NCBI RefSeq assembly: GCF_001649575.2
Contig: NC_051430.1
Span: 15,728,132-15,792,131 of the forward strand
Origin: Kryptolebias marmoratus
Lineage: Eukaryota; Chordata; Actinopteri; Cyprinodontiformes; Rivulidae
Direction of reading: 5' to 3'
DNA length: 64,000 nt
Below are positions 1 through 14,494 of the stretch, one piece after another. Position numbers and translations under genes: made by a program. The notes under the pieces are model-generated. The model saw nothing but the letters and a program-made list of their open reading frames with translations. It had not been told where the DNA came from and made no database searches. The first letter of the stretch is position 1. Each line of letters opens with the position of its first letter.

Positions 1-894
1 GTCATAAAAATAGTTTAATACTTTTTTTAGTAGATTTTAGTAAAATTAACAAAATAGTTTCTCAAATCCACTTTATTAGCCACATGTACGCGTGCACCAA
101 CAGCTTCACACAAACCACAATCATTATGTTCTGTATTCACAAATAACTTAATTTGGAAGTTATTAAAAGATAAGAAAAAAAAACTGATCTATAATGGCTG
201 TCACCACTTTTCTTTCCATCTCACTCAAGCTCTCTCCATAACTCTCTTGATAGTGAGTCAGGCTTGACACTGGAGACTCATTGGAAAGAAAAGGGGGGTG
301 TGGTGTTTTCAGAAGTGTGTCAAAAGCCTTGGGGTTTCTGTCTGCCCAGAATTTCAATAGGAGCCTGAAAGGGGGCAGTGAGGCAGGCAAACTCAAACAC
401 AGAAATCCTCCACTAATTTCTGTCAGCCCCCTCCTTATTCTTTTGATTTCTTTTTCTTTTGTGGCTGGATGATGTCTTCTTCTGACATCAGCTGCACTCT
501 CTGTCATCTGTTTGTGTTGTGTCATGGCCTTTATGCAATGAGAAAATCTCTGTTCTTTATCTCTCAAATCACCACTCTTCTCTACATGTCTCATTAGTCC
601 CATCTAATCCCTCTGAAGCCCAAGTTAACCTGTTTATATGTTTGTTAGTGTGTGTTTGGGCTACTAGCGTATACTCTTGGGGCATCAGGTGGTTGCAGAG
701 GCCAAACAGGTATGATTCTACTAGCTAGCCAGTTTAGCCAGAGGACAGTTTGTGTATCTTTGTGTGTGTGTTTGTTTAAAGCCCATAAGATGTTCTGCCT
801 TGCCCTGGCCTTGTAATAGTAACCCTGCAAGCAACACATAGAGGCGTACACACTCTCACCTCCAGGTAGGAAGGTCCCAGCGCATCCTGCAGCT

Positions 895-1215
895 CAGATC
901 AATGCACTTGACACCTTCAAAGGCGGGTGTGGGGTCTGGACTTGCTCTGGGGTTAAACCTCTTTTAAATAGTCTCCCGCGGGAAGGCAGCTGTCAATAAC
1001 CCACCATAATTACTGGGGCCAAGCCGCCAAGGGCTCGGCTGCACGGGCCAAATTAAAAATTGATCAGAGGGAGAGAGAAAACATTATTTTGTGTTGGTAT
1101 TCCCTGTCCTAACACCACTGCTGCTGCCGTATGCAAAATTTCATCAACTGAGGTCCAGGCAAGCTATCTAGAGACCTATTTATCTGTTGCCTCCCTTTTT
1201 GTTCATATGAACAAT
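895..1215. promoter_or_regulatory. Candidate conserved noncoding element
   Basis: This block has high-complexity, mixed-composition sequence, unlike the simple-repeat intron around it. It contains a CCCGCGGG palindrome near 975-982, a homeodomain-type TAATTA near 1008-1013, TTGATCA near 1060 and CAGCTG near 988. It has no open frame with splice sites. It is called only by texture and motif clustering; no alignment was possible, so an enhancer role is inference. Confidence 0.28.
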
Positions 1216-2698
1216 TGAGTGATCTCCCTGTTGAAAAAAATCATATTAAGTGTATTTTGTTAAATGTATATGTATGTTCGCGTTGCAGGTTAGTGTGATT
1301 GTGCATACCGCATGATAATTCAGCTGATTGTTATGTGCTCTAGGTGATCGTACATCATCCCCTATCTATGTTGTGTGTGCACACCTTGTAGCAATATATT
1401 GATTGTGGTCTCATTGAGTTTCTCTTGGCAAGAGGCCTGTATTTGTTAGTTAGAGAATGATATCAAGAAGATATGTTCATCCCCAGGCCAGGAAAACACA
1501 TAGGTCGTTGTTTCAAAAGAGGCTGACGAATGAAAGACAGTTCACAAGAGATAAAATTAAGTTAAACACATTTCTTAAAATTCCACTTTGAGAATTTATG
1601 GTAGGCCTATCATTCCCACAGTGGCACCTTTTTATGTGCATCCAATGCACATGCACTAATTACACAATTTACACAAAGCACATGTTTTACGTATTTGGGC
1701 TGGGGTATAACAAATAAAAGTAACAATTCTTTTTCAAAATAATAAATGCAGTTCGGCCAACACAGGAAGTGGTGAATATAATATTGTTTTACAGCTTGTC
1801 AAATTAAAGAAATGCTGATAATTAATGTATGAATTTTGACATTTAATAACTGTTGCTGCAGATCCAAAAACATAAGTTCAAATGTTATGTATAAAATACA
1901 AAAATCCCTGACTTGAGCTGGATGACAAGGCATTTGAGTAGGACACAGCCATGTTTCTGTGTTGCTCAGGCAATAAGACGATAGAAGAACAATAAAATAA
2001 AACCAAAAGAAGGAAAGTTTTTCTAACTGTAAAATATATTTTATTAGCGTGAGTCTGATAATGGATTTTTTTTTCAAATCATCAAATTATACAATCAAAA
2101 ATGCTTTGTCTTTATGTGTTCATCCACAACTCTTTCTGTGTGTGTGTGTATGTGTGTATGAGGTGGGTAGTAGGTCATTTGCAGCTGCAGGCTGTTTATG
2201 CGTGTCCCAATGGGAAGGTCTTGTTTAGTCTCTTTGCCAAAAGGTCCCAGGCAGTGAATGGTGGATACCTCTTCCCTCTCTCACTGGGAACACTCTTGTA
2301 TGGCCAGTACACCCATACAAACACACACAGGAAAACACATACTCATAGAAAAATCCTTTGCAGTCCTTACAGTCGTCATTCTGCGCAGCAGCACGTTCAC
2401 TGTCTGACAACGGTAACATAACCTTTACTGTGTTTTTGAATACATGTGTCTGTATATCTGCCTTACACATTTCTGTCAATTAATAATACATGCAGACACA
2501 TAGGCTACGCAAGCAGACATAAAGACGCTTTCATCCTGCTGTAAACTTTACATGGATCCTCCTTCGCAGCATGTTTGCAGAGGTTAAAAGTGCTTAGCTG
2601 TGGATGCTCCAAGGGGAAATTGAGTTTTGTGAGAAGTAAATGTTGAGAAGATCGGTGACCCACTGTGAATTTTTTTTGGCTCTACGCATCCTTAAAGG

Positions 2699-2752
2699 AA
2701 CACACAAGCACACGCGCGCACACACACACCCACACACACACACACACACACA
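2699..2752. repeat. CA-rich microsatellite
   Basis: A CA dinucleotide tract with a short CGCGCG interruption near 2713-2718 and one CCC interruption. It creates spurious Thr/His and Cys/Val-rich open frames on both strands, which are not genes. Confidence 0.9.
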
Positions 2753-3001
2753 ATCAAATGCAGAGAATCTCTTCAGGTTAAAGTTGAAGTCTGCTGTAAT
2801 CTCTCCAGCACCACTCTCATGCTTTTGATCGATGAGAGGAAACTTAGTGTTTAAATAGGGGTTAGCAGGTGTTCTGGGGGCTACATTAGGGTTAAAGGCA
2901 AACAACAGCAATTTTTTTCTGTTATTAGTTAATGCCAAAACTGTGGCTGTAAATAAAATACATGCTGGAGGACTGCTCTGCTTTTACAGGAAAAAAAAAG
3001 T

Positions 3002-3011
3002 TATATATATT

Positions 3012-3059
<48 letters not shown>

Positions 3060-3066
3060 NATATAC
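3002..3066. repeat. AT microsatellite with one undetermined base
   Basis: A near-pure TA/AT tract of about 65 bp, including an n at 3060 where the base could not be called. It lies immediately before the Tc1-like fragment; Tc1/mariner elements insert at TA dinucleotides, so the adjacency may reflect the insertion target. Confidence 0.93.
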
Positions 3067-3071
3067 TTGCC

Positions 3072-3430
3072 GGCCACTTTATTAAGTAGACCCGTTCAAT
3101 TGCTGTTAACACAAATAGCTAATCAGCTAATCAGCAACTCAGTACCTTTAGGCTTGTAGATGTGGTTAAGATGACTTGCTGAAGTTCTGACCAGGTATCA
3201 GAATGGGGAAAAAGTGGATATAAGTGACTATGAATGTTCCGTTATTGTTGATGCGAGACTGATCAGAAACAGCTGATCTGCTGGGATTTTTACACATAAC
3301 CTTCTTTAAGGTTTAAAGAGAATGGCCCAAAAAAGAAAATATGCAGTGGATGGCATTTGTATGGACAACAAAGCCTTATTATTGTTATTGTCAGAGGAGA
3401 ATGGGCAGTCTGGAAAGGCAACAACAGTGG
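3072..3430 (+). mobile_element. Degenerate 5' part of a Tc1/mariner-type DNA transposon
   Basis: The sequence starts with a terminal repeat of the common fish type (GGCCACTTTATTAAGTAGAC) and continues through the familiar leader of that family into the start of the transposase frame, whose ATG is at 3203-3205. The frame hits a TAA at 3221-3223 after six codons. The region around 3330-3430 still resembles the N-terminal helix-turn-helix part of the transposase but has indels. The rest of the element, including the catalytic domain and the right terminal repeat, is absent. It is therefore a dead 5' fragment. The family assignment comes from recall of the fish consensus and was not searched. Confidence 0.8.
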
Positions 3431-6400
3431 GTTGTTGTTTTTTTTTTTTCATTATATAGTATAGCACTGATTGAGTTATTTTGGTTTTCGATTGTAGGTA
3501 GTACCTCTCTAATGATACTGATACTTTTTTAATATACAACCTTTATCGATATTCTGAGAGATCCAATCTGGTATTGAATTGTGATGTGGAAAGACTGCGG
3601 ACTGCTGAATCACTTCAAGAGCATCATCACTTGTGGGCATGAACAGCAGCTTCAATGGACTTTCCTGCACACCTTGTTGTTTTATGAACTATTTTGAAAT
3701 GTCCATGCACTTCTCACAGCAAAGATGACAACTATCTTAAATGTGCATAAGATAAAATTCACTCAGTTGTTCCCATCACTTTGAAACTATTTTTAGATTG
3801 TCATTTTGGATAGATGTGTCTGATAAATCAGGGTAATGTGTAACACACACATATTATTTGTTTTGTATCAGTGCAGCTTTAAGCACTCTATAGTGATAAA
3901 CACCCAATTCCTCCAATGTCACAATGTCACTGTTTGCAATATAAAATAAAGTAAGAAAGACCCGTGTCGACTAGAACTTCACTGCATGGTACCGTGTAAT
4001 GAAAAGGAAATGCCAGTAGTAGAGAGATGGAATCAGTGATAACATTTGTCAGTTACTCTGATCTTCTGTAGCTTAAAGGACAACTTATTTTGTTTGTGTG
4101 TGTTCTTAACAGTTGTTAGTTTAGTATGACATGGTTGAAATATTTGTAAAAACAAAGATGATTGTAGTCATTTCAAATTCACTTTGGTCACACATTTGAC
4201 CGTATGTATAAATACACTTCATTTTCAGTCTATTGGTAGAAGCATCACAGTCTGAGATACAAAAATATTATGTGCACACATGCAGGTGGAGACAGAGGCG
4301 TGCATTCATTGTAACTTTCTTTTCACAATTGCATTGTCAGCTTGCATAGGGATGAGAATCAAGCTTCCTGAAGTATTTACCATCAATTTATGTGCAAATA
4401 TTATGCAGGAAAATGGCATATATGACAATCTGTGTTTTTCCAGAGGAATGAGAAGACAAAACTTTGTCTAGATATCCAGGGGTAAATGTAATCACATTAT
4501 GGATGTGTGTTAATGTCAGCTATGAGACATCTTGCCTCCGTCTGAGAGTTTCTCTGTAATTTTCTGCTTGCTGTTAGGCCAAAAATGCTGACATCCGAAT
4601 CTGAATTTCCTTACTGTGTAACAACCATAAAACACATGCTTAGAATTGTTGTAATGTGTTCATTACTTTTCTTTTTAACTTGTCAACAGTTGCTTCTGAC
4701 TCAACAAAAAAACTGTTTGTTCTGGCTCCCCTTATCTTTATCTGCTGCTATAATGTAGGTCTCATGATATGCATTATTATTCCACTCTTTGCTGACAGCT
4801 TATATTTTAACCCCCTCTGGAGCACACTATACTACACTTGGCTGACTTGTTTGCACTAATGTCAAGTTTTAGCAGTTAGCAGGCAGTTACCATATGCTAC
4901 TGTGCTGCTGTCACCCCAGCTGTCTGTCAAATGAATGTCAGGTTAAGCTCATAACTGTACCCAGAACAGCACAGCGAAACACAGTGACAGAGCAAATACG
5001 CAGGCAATAAGTCAGAAATACACGGGCCCATATTGTTGTCTGGACAAATGAAAATAGAACAAACTACAGCGTTACTTAAATAGAGACCAGTCATGCCTAT
5101 AAAATTCAGATTCACATGTATGCAAGACATTAAAAAACAGATGATTTTATTTTTTATAAGTTGGTAGGTTGGTTGACTTCACTGGTCATATCCCCATCAA
5201 ACCATTCTGTTCACTGCTGTTGACTGATTTCATCAGCTAAAATGTCATCGTCATATGTCCTTGTCTCTTCCCACCGTTCACATCTCTAATATTGAGTACA
5301 TTGGATTCGGTCACTTGAAATGTTCTGTTTAAAGCTAATGAACAACATTGCCTACATAGTTTTGGCATTGAGTAGTTGTATTGGGTGGATAAAAAAATGA
5401 AGTACCTACTCTTAACATTTTTCTTTCCTTTAGAGGCTTACAACTAAAGCTTTCAGGATTACATTTCAATTTTTAATCTTCAGGTTTGAAGTAGCTATTT
5501 TAAAACATTGTAATAGTTTTATAAGGCCTTTTTTCATAATGTGTAAAGGCTTAATTGGTTAAGGCAACATAATTTATTTTTAAATTCCACAAAACACCTT
5601 CAAGCTGGACTTGGGAGGCTTTTTTCCCACCTCAGTGAGATTTATGTAATGACCAGTTGATGGGTTGTAGTCGACCAGCTGCTTTTACACCTCTGAGTTG
5701 GCAAGAAAGATAGTAGTCACAGAGCTGAGTTGGCAAGTAGGTGTGAAGTGGGGAGTGAAACAAAAAGCTTTTTGCAATGCTTTCTTCATGAATGTAAGCG
5801 AAGGCTGACTTTGGGTGAACAACCAGGAGGGAACAGATGTGGTTACATGAGAACAAGATTTTTTCTCTTGATAAGGCAGAATTTATGTGTAAAAAGAGCT
5901 ATTGCGAGCCAGAGTACACCTGCATATCATAGTTTGGCTGAAGAGTATAAGAGTTTTGATATAATCAGAGTTTTTAACATGTCATTTTTTCATGCAAATT
6001 TATATTACCCATAAACACTCTGGTTATTATGACATGACCTCTGTGAATAGGCACATTTAAAACATCATTGTGCTACATGCTTACACTTCTAAAACAAGTA
6101 ATGCAATAAAAAGTTTGTTTTTGCTTTGTTTTGTGAAAATTCTATATCACATGTAGTTACAATGGTAGGTGTCAGCACTAGGAAAAGGTTATCATTCACT
6201 TCACCTGGATTCACAATCTACACCACTTCCTTTTTGTGTTTGTCAGAAAGGACAGTATGCATCTGCAATAAAAAAAATCTTTTTTTTTCTTTGTTGGCAC
6301 CTGCTTAGATAATGTGACTTTAAATGTAAATGTCACCGAGTCCCACTTAGTAAGATGGTTGTCACTCATTTTACTTAAATGAAAATAAATAAATAAAACT

Positions 6401-8404
6401 GACTACAATGTACATTCAGAAATGAAGCCGAAAGGCTTGGTTGCCACCAGATTAATCAATAAGAGTTAATGTCTTAAAGGGTCTTAAGATAAATAACAGC
6501 TCTTCAGGATAGCTGTTCGTTGCTTCCTACTTGACATTTACACTCATCCATCTGTTTATAAATTGAAGCTCTTTGAGATTTTATGCAGTTTCTCCATCAT
6601 CAGAGACAAGGATAACCACAAATGTGAGTGAAGTTACTGGATGCCATGTCTCAATCTTACCTGATGAAAGTATACCCCCTCTGTTTTGATATTTTTCTTC
6701 TTTCCTTCCTTTCTTCTGATGGTTTCTGTTTTTTCATCTTAAGAGTTGTTTTGTTCAATGCTCAGAGAGTTAATGCAGCTCTGTTCATTTTGACCTTGTT
6801 CTTACGCTCCCCTCTTTCCTCTTAATTTCTCTTTATCTTAGTTTTCTTTCTTTTCTCTCTAAGGTTTCTATTTCTTGATTACCTCTCAGGCTGCCTCCTT
6901 GGTGACATTATCCAAGCTGCACAAAAGTAGCGGTTAGAGTTCTCCTCTTTGGTCTTTTACAGATCAGGGATGCAGAATGTGACCATGGAGGGTTGAACTA
7001 TTTCTGCATTCTGCATGGTTCCTTTTGTCTTAATAACTCTATTATCTCTCTCTGCCTTTTTTTTGCTGCTTCTCTCTTTCTCTGTTTTCCTTGCTCCATG
7101 TCTAAATTTAGTTTAGTTAAACTGCTGAGCAGCAGTAACGATTGGAAGTGATAGAGAAGTAACATTATAGTAACAGTAGCATGACATGGTTCTGTACAAC
7201 CCCAGGGAATGGCAAAAGCGACAAGCACCACAATCCATTTTAATTTTGACTGATATCGTTGAACTAAGGGAGAGAAAAAGCTGCAGAGAGTAAAGAAAGA
7301 GGGAGAGAAGTGAGATGTCTCAGACCAGAGACTGTACCCTACTTGACTGCAATGCCTTGTTGTGACCTACTTGCAACCTCTTTGAAGTCCACAAGCTGAT
7401 TTTGCTGTATAGGCTGCTGAAGAGATCTGCTGCTAGCAGCTTTTTCAGACTGGAGAAAGAGAAGGAGAAAAGCACGAGGTGTTTTATTATGCACGTTGGT
7501 TTGTACACTCTCTCAAGTATACATCTGTTATTGCATGCTTGGCTCTTGAGAGTTCCTTGTTGTGTGCGCTTGTGGTCATATATTTGTATGTGGCAGTTAT
7601 CCCTTTTGGAATGTGTCGCTGTAATGTCAAGCCAAACCACAGCCTCTATCCTTTATCCCAGCACATTAGGAGACAGTGGTGCATTGTCAGGAGAGCTGAC
7701 CTAGAATACTCCAATCACTTCATTCAGCCCTCTGTTTGCCCTCTCCTGCGATCACTACACTGCCAGTGCTGCAGTCTATTCTGTGTGTGTGCGTGAGGAA
7801 GAGTGTGACTATGACCCAGTTCAGTCACTGGTGTTGCCAGGCTTGCCCCTGGTGAGGGCATGGATGTTATGGCTTAAAACCTTTAGATGTGTGTGTTCTC
7901 TTCAAAATCTGCAGTGGATTTTTCATGTCAGCTACAGTTGTACCGATCTAAAAAAACAATATTACTTTATTTAAAATTTCCACCTTAATTATTTGTGCTT
8001 GCATATATCTGACTGACTCTGTTGCATTTAAGTTTGTTGACATTAACTGTTGTATCCAATCGCTGCAGATGTTTGGGAGGATTAGGAGTTCATGAAATCA
8101 AATGTGCACACTCACGCACATACAGTAAGACTTAACCCCTCGCTGAACTCTTTCAATTATCTAGAGCCTTTCTCCTGATTTTGTCCATCCCTCCAACCAT
8201 GCATCTGCCCACCTGCTCCCTATTGAGAGCTTGTGTGTGCAGACATACTCGGCTGGGGGCATGCTTAACCTTTTTCCAGCTGCACAACACACAGACACAC
8301 ATGCTCTTCTTCAGCTTGAGCTTCAATTAAAAAAACCCACTTCACTTTTTACCCCCTTTCTCTTCTCTTTTCCCTCTTTCTTTTCATTCCCCTCCTTCGC
8401 CTTC

Positions 8405-8700
8405 TTTTTGAAGTTAGCCTGGGGCCTCACAGAGCCTCATCAACTCTTTGCCGTGGCTAGATTGCATACAGGTATCCTCTGTGACTATTTCAAATGACTT
8501 AATTAGCTTCAGAGTGCAACGGGTTGGTAGAAGCCTTCTCCCTCTCCCTGTTCCTCCCCTTCTTCGTCTCTGTCTCTCTGCCTTCATAGAGAGCAAAAAT
8601 GATTGAGCCCATGTGACACATTTAGCTCGTTGCCGTGTGGTTTCACTTTTTAGGTCATGCTCTGGCTGTGAAACTTGACTGCCTATTACCTTGTAAAATA
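8405..8700. promoter_or_regulatory. Candidate conserved noncoding element
   Basis: A complex block follows a C/T-rich tract. It includes GACTTAATTAGCTTC near 8495-8509 (a homeodomain-type TTAATTA core), AATGATTGAGC near 8598, and a run around 8625-8700 without simple repeats. No splice-bounded reading frame is present. The regulatory role is inferred from texture only. Confidence 0.25.
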
Positions 8701-11700
8701 ATACGATATACACTGATACTATGCACACACTCACTCACAGACGCACACACACACACTATCATGCATTCACAAATAAAATGCTTCACTCTTTATTTAATAT
8801 GATTGTTTTTCTGATATCTTTAAGTTTAGGCTGTCCTCCGACTATTATTTCTAACAGATACTTTTCATTCATGCAATATTTATTAATCTCATAACCAACA
8901 AAAGACTGAGCCAGACAAACAAAATTTAGTTTGCTGTTTGACTAGCTGCTTTGTCATATGTTTGATTTGGAGGCTCAGACATAATCTAACACAGTGTTGT
9001 CTTGTTTAGTCCCCAGGCATGAATTCCCATATACTTCAATGATCAAGGTGTGTGTTGCTTGTATCTCTGCCTGTGTGTTGTCAGTGACAGGAACGTGAAG
9101 GGCGTGCCCCACTGTAGAACAAAAAACACACATACATTACCCATGGGCACTGCACACACATATACAAATAAAGGACCAAAATCTTTTCAGCTCTGCTTCA
9201 TTGGTGCATCGAGAAAACACCTTGAATTTTGTCATCATTGTTGTTCTCTGTTGCTTTTTATGGCTTTCAGTCTGAGTCAGTTAGGCTGGATAACAACCAC
9301 AAACTCTTTTAGAAGTTTTGTCAGTGCTCAATAGTCCCTGTACCTCTTTACTGCTGTCAAGGTCTTGAAAGTTGAGGGGCGTTCTCAATAAAGCTTTATA
9401 GTAATGAAGTGCCTGATGAAAAGATATGACCACGAGGATTTGAAAAGTGATGGTCATCAATGACTAAATGAGTTCTCCTATCCCTTAGGCTGGGAACAAG
9501 ATCTCAGAGGGTTTAAGAGAGCAATGTGCCTGTTAACTTCTGGCTCTGTGGTCTAACCATAGTTTGCTGGCTGTAGCTTCAGGCATGTGTTAAAAACCTG
9601 GGTTCGCTAAATTAAGTTTGGCTGTGTGCACAGCCTATGGCACCAAACACATCCACACACAAGAGCATGTTAACTCAGAGCTGCTTGAAGTCAGGCATTC
9701 ACCCATACCAGTGCACGCACGCACACACGCACACTCTCCTATTACCCAGTCTTAATTGGCTACCTTCCGTCTTTCTCTCTTCCTCTCTTTCTCGCTCTTG
9801 GAAAGGCCTACAGGCCTGTTGGTGCGCTGGCACACAGCAGCAGCGTTTGGGCATGCGAGCAGGTCTGGGGGCATGGAAGAAATTGGAAAAAGACAAGCGA
9901 TACAGATGGGTGCTGGGATGAGGTTGAGAGCGCAATTCATAGATGAGAGAAGGTAAATCATCACTAGTTCACAACACAGAGTGATACTTTACACTAAACA
10001 CTTAGAATTATTTCCCCGTATAGTCACCGGCTCATATTCAAGTTGAAGTCACAGTCTGAAAGTAGAGTAGGAGATGCCTCTCTCCTTTTCACTAGCTGAG
10101 GAGTTGTCATGTGCTGTCAGCCAGCTTGTTCTCCATGTGCCTGTCACTGCTCTGGATGGGAGCTGTGGGTCCCAGCATCCTGCCAATTGGCGAACTGTGT
10201 GTGATTGTGTGGGAGGCTCTCTGTGTGTATGTGTGCGCGTTGCCCTCAGAGCACTTTGTTGATTCTGCTCTGCCGTGTCAGTGACACATTGAGCAGGTTC
10301 GGTGGGAGTCCCCTGGTTTCCCTCGTGCTGTGTTTACACCATCTGTTTACTCCCCCAAAACACTCTCAAATCTATTACCCTTCTCTCTCTCCTTATCCCT
10401 CTATTTTTCATTCTCTGTCGATCTCTCTTATTTACTCCATACTCCTCTCGACTTGTCGTTTCAAATCAGTAGTTTTATGGTAGTCAGGTGGTGTGCCAGT
10501 CGACAGCCAGCCCTCGTCTCTCCCTCAGCAGGAGGCAGGATTGAGTTTGTCTCTAGTCATCCAGCCAGCCATCTTTTTGCTTGAAACGCCAGAACACATA
10601 CCTTTATTAAGGTAGAGTGAAACTGTGGATAAAATGTCAAATACACTAAAACTTGTTACCACTTTATTTTAAAACTGTACGATATGACTAAAGTAAAACA
10701 CAACTAGGTTTGTTGAGTTTTGGAATCTGGTTTTACGATAAAAGATATGCAGTTGTGGACGTTTTATCTGGTTATTTATGGGATTTGCACTACTAGAATA
10801 ATTTATTTTTGATGTGATTTGAGAAAAATCTTTGTCAGCAAAATGTTTAAGAATATATTTTTATACCAAACTAAAGCATTTTCCCTCCTATATTATCAGT
10901 TTAGAAGCTTTATGTTTCAGTGAAGAGTACCATGTGTATGTTTTTGGACAACCACATTTGCTAAATCATTAAATATTACTGTGCTCGAGAGTTGCCTAAA
11001 AGGTGCAAAACAAAATAAAGATTTCAGGAAGAATATTTATGTGATTTCCTTCCATTTAAAGACACATCACAAGCTACAAATATTTGAAAAAAACATCTGA
11101 CAAACTGCATTTAAATTCACTTTGCATAAAAATGTGTCTCAGGATTGAAAAATGATCATTGACTTTTCTTCTCTTCACAGCACTGCTTCTGAAACAGCTT
11201 CATTAGGCTGTATGCTCATTATTCGACCCGTGTTACTGTTTTATAACTCGTCCTGAAACTGTGTGTGATGGTATGAAATGATAGTTTACATATCCAATGC
11301 CAAGGGCACCACCAAGGGCTCATGAATGGGAGATAAAAAGAAGCAGAAGTGAAGCGGTGGAAGAACAGAGAAAGAGGTTTTTTTTTTTTTCTCAACCCCG
11401 TGACTGGCTAATTAGCCTGCAACTCTACCAAGCTTCAGGTGCACGGATGGGGTTCAATAGTTCATCTATCTACCACTGAGCTACAATTGTGGTAAACCTG
11501 GATTACCTGCTCTATGTGGTACCAGAACCCAGCATTACAAGTACCTGTCTTGTTCAGCAATCTGGAAATCAAATATGTCCAAAGAGCTAGCCAGCATGAG
11601 TGAATTTACCTGCCGACTGTTGTTCTGAAGAGAAACATAACTGCATACTGTACAGTTTCTGTGTACTACGGGGTAAAAAGCTTCGGGGACTTGAAAAGTG

Positions 11701-12654
11701 AAGCACAAATATGCTTAGTAGTAGAGGGACTTGGAATTTAAAAGATAACCAAAGATTGTTTTCATGGGATCAAATTTATGACTACTGTCACTTAAAAGGT
11801 GATATTTTAAAAGCTCCTTGCTGAGTTAGCTACTCTTGTAAAAGATTAAAAGGCCAGTGACAATAAGAGCTATCAATCACTTTTTGTTGTGTCAAACTCA
11901 GACTTTAAATATATGCCTCCCACCGTCATATTTGATTTTTCAAGCATTTTTCACTTTTTAAATTTAGTAAAAGACATACTATATATAGTTAGCTTACAGT
12001 CACCCATAAATGCATTATAAAACAGAAACTGAAGTCTGTTTTATTTTTTATTTTTTGCAAATCTTTGTGTGATGGAACAAATACTACTGAATTGTAAGAG
12101 AACATTACAGTGCATACACCTGATATTTGTCATAAAACCCATACCTCATTAACATGTAACATATCTTTGCATAGGAACAGATCTGAAAGCAAAAATTTTA
12201 CATACAACCTTCACAAGTCTTTTGTTTTTACGTTTATTCTCACATACATTCAGTGTAACATAGGACTTTATTAAAGAGTTTATTAAGAGTTTATTCAAAA
12301 AACAATAATAAAGATATGTTTTGACCACTTGCTTGAAAGAAGACAAGAACAACAAAAGAGACTACATTCAATTAGTTAGACAATAGGAGATACCAAATTA
12401 AAAGTGTGTTTATCCTTTTTGTCCATGTTCTTTCTACTTTGCTCATCAAATAAGAAAGTTATGGGCCAAGTAATAAGTATAGTGCACCTTAGTAAATGCA
12501 ATGTTATAATTCAAAATATATGCATGGATAAAAACTGGCAGCCTTTGTAAATTATTGTACCTTTACAGTCAACAAAATGAGTTGGTCTGTATTTAGGCCC
12601 TTTTTTCTCTTTTACAAAATTGTTGTATGAAAACTCATATTAATTTATGTGCTA

Positions 12655-12880
12655 CTAGTACCAGTGATTGCTTTGAAAGCAGAGAAGAGCAGAGGGTCAA
12701 TTTGGCTAATGAAGTTGTCAGAGGCGTGTAGCACAAGGGCTGATGGGAGGGCTTGCCAGGCAGCCAATAGTGAGTCTACGGCTGTGATCAGCCGAGCATG
12801 ATGGGAGACCACCCTGCGCAGCGAGTGCTGAGGCCCGACACAGCTCTGAGATCAAAGAGCTGGCCCTCTAATGCACCAGC
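12655..12880. promoter_or_regulatory. Candidate conserved noncoding element
   Basis: A relatively GC-rich, repeat-free block sits between AT-rich flanks. It contains GGTCAATTTGGCTAATGAAG near 12696-12715, AGCCAATAG (a CCAAT-box-like site) near 12762, and a short inverted motif GTGATCAGC/GCCGAGC near 12784-12797. No open frame with splice sites was found, so this is an enhancer candidate by appearance only. Confidence 0.28.
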
Positions 12881-13805
12881 AGTTAGAGAGATGCTGCAGC
12901 CTAAAACATGTGCACAGACTCAAAATTGTGTACACAGCCTCGTATTTAAGGTTCAACTGGACAAAACACAGATATAAACAAATGTGTGTAACCACGCGTA
13001 CTGTATGTAAAATCACATGTTTGCACATATACAGAGAATAACTCACAGAGAAGTCATGGTATCATGCATACTAAAGCAGAAGAAACAATGCACATATTTT
13101 AAAAGCAAAACATGTCTTCGTTTCATTTATATCTGTAAGGTGATAGGGTTCACCTCTTCAGGCCTTTTTATGTTGTCTACTAGTCGCTCTGTCTCCCTGG
13201 TCCAAGTACATGTCAGTCTCGTCTGTTCATATATGTCATGTCTTAGCCTTGGTTGCTCGTCTTTAGCTACAATATCTTATTCAAAGTCAATTCTCTTGCC
13301 TTCCTCCAGTTAGCCTCCAGTGTTAGCCGGCTGCTTGTTCTCTCACCCCTTTGCCTCTGTCATTTCTCCTTCTCCACGTCTCTGCTCTCTGCTCTACCCA
13401 GGGTTCTTGTTTGAAATTCAGGAGTGGTGCAGTGAGACTGCAATAACCTACATACAGATCTTTCTCCCACATTCTTTTTTTCCCATCAGTTCTTTTTTTA
13501 ACTATTTAACCCAGTATTTAAAAAAAAAAAAAGTTTTATTAAAGGAATAACCCAGCACATGTGTGAAAATCCAAATACCCTTTTTTTTATTATGTGATTA
13601 TTTTTATTTAAAAGAAAACAACTTTTTTTGTCACTTTGATAAATTGGCTACCACTTTTCCATCTACAAGAGGATGTGTGAAACACGTGTTATCACACTGT
13701 TCTTTCTTTACCTTTGTTTAATTGAAAGTGCTGATGCGTCTTTCCTTCACTTTGCCTTGTTACTCATTCTGTACCACCCTGCTGTGTGTCCCTGTAGTTT
13801 TCCTT

Positions 13806-13848
13806 TGCACGTGCGTGTGTGTGCGTGTGTGTGCGTGTATGCAAGTGT
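13806..13848. repeat. GTGTGC-type imperfect GT repeat
   Basis: Alternating GTGCGTGTGT units give an imperfect purine-pyrimidine alternating tract. No other function is visible. Confidence 0.8.
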
Positions 13849-14494
13849 GAGATGCTGGAGGTGCAACTCGGGTATGTCCCGCTGACTCCTTGGTGAACTC
13901 CTCTCCTGCAGATTAAAATAAAAACAGGAAGAGTAGGAGGCCAGATGAGAGGAACAAAGTTTGTGTGTGCAAGCATGCAGAGACAGGGTGGGGGGTGGGG
14001 GGGTTATGTGTTTGTTAGAGTGCGTTAGAAACGGCGTGAATACAAATATGTGCTCGTGTATGCATGTGTGCGGTTAGTGCGAAGTTTCTTGTGCTTTTGC
14101 TTATGCATGGAAGTGGCATATGCTGGCAGCGGGTGGCAGTGCAGGAAAAGCAAGCTGGCTCGCTGGTGGGGAATCTGAGTCAGAGAATTCAAGGAGAAAA
14201 GAAAAAAAAAACACCCTCCTTATGCTGTGCGTGGAAAGTGGTGACATTTATAATCCCCCTTTTAAAAAAAAATGTTGTTGACCTTTAATGCTCTTTAGTT
14301 TTACTCTGCTTGTTTCATCTCTGAATTTAATTTTTACTTCTTTCAATTTTTTCTGTGTTAATTGTGTGATTCAGAGTGAATTATACTTTCATAACTACAT
14401 TGATTTAGTTTTCAACATAAACATGCAATTGCAGTGCGAGAAAGCTGCTTGAACATGTTGCAGTATATACTGTCCTCTGTGCGTGTTTGCGTGC

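Noticed and set aside
163..603. 146-codon minus-strand open frame
   Set aside because: No recognisable protein, no start context or splice signals; composition is ordinary intron.
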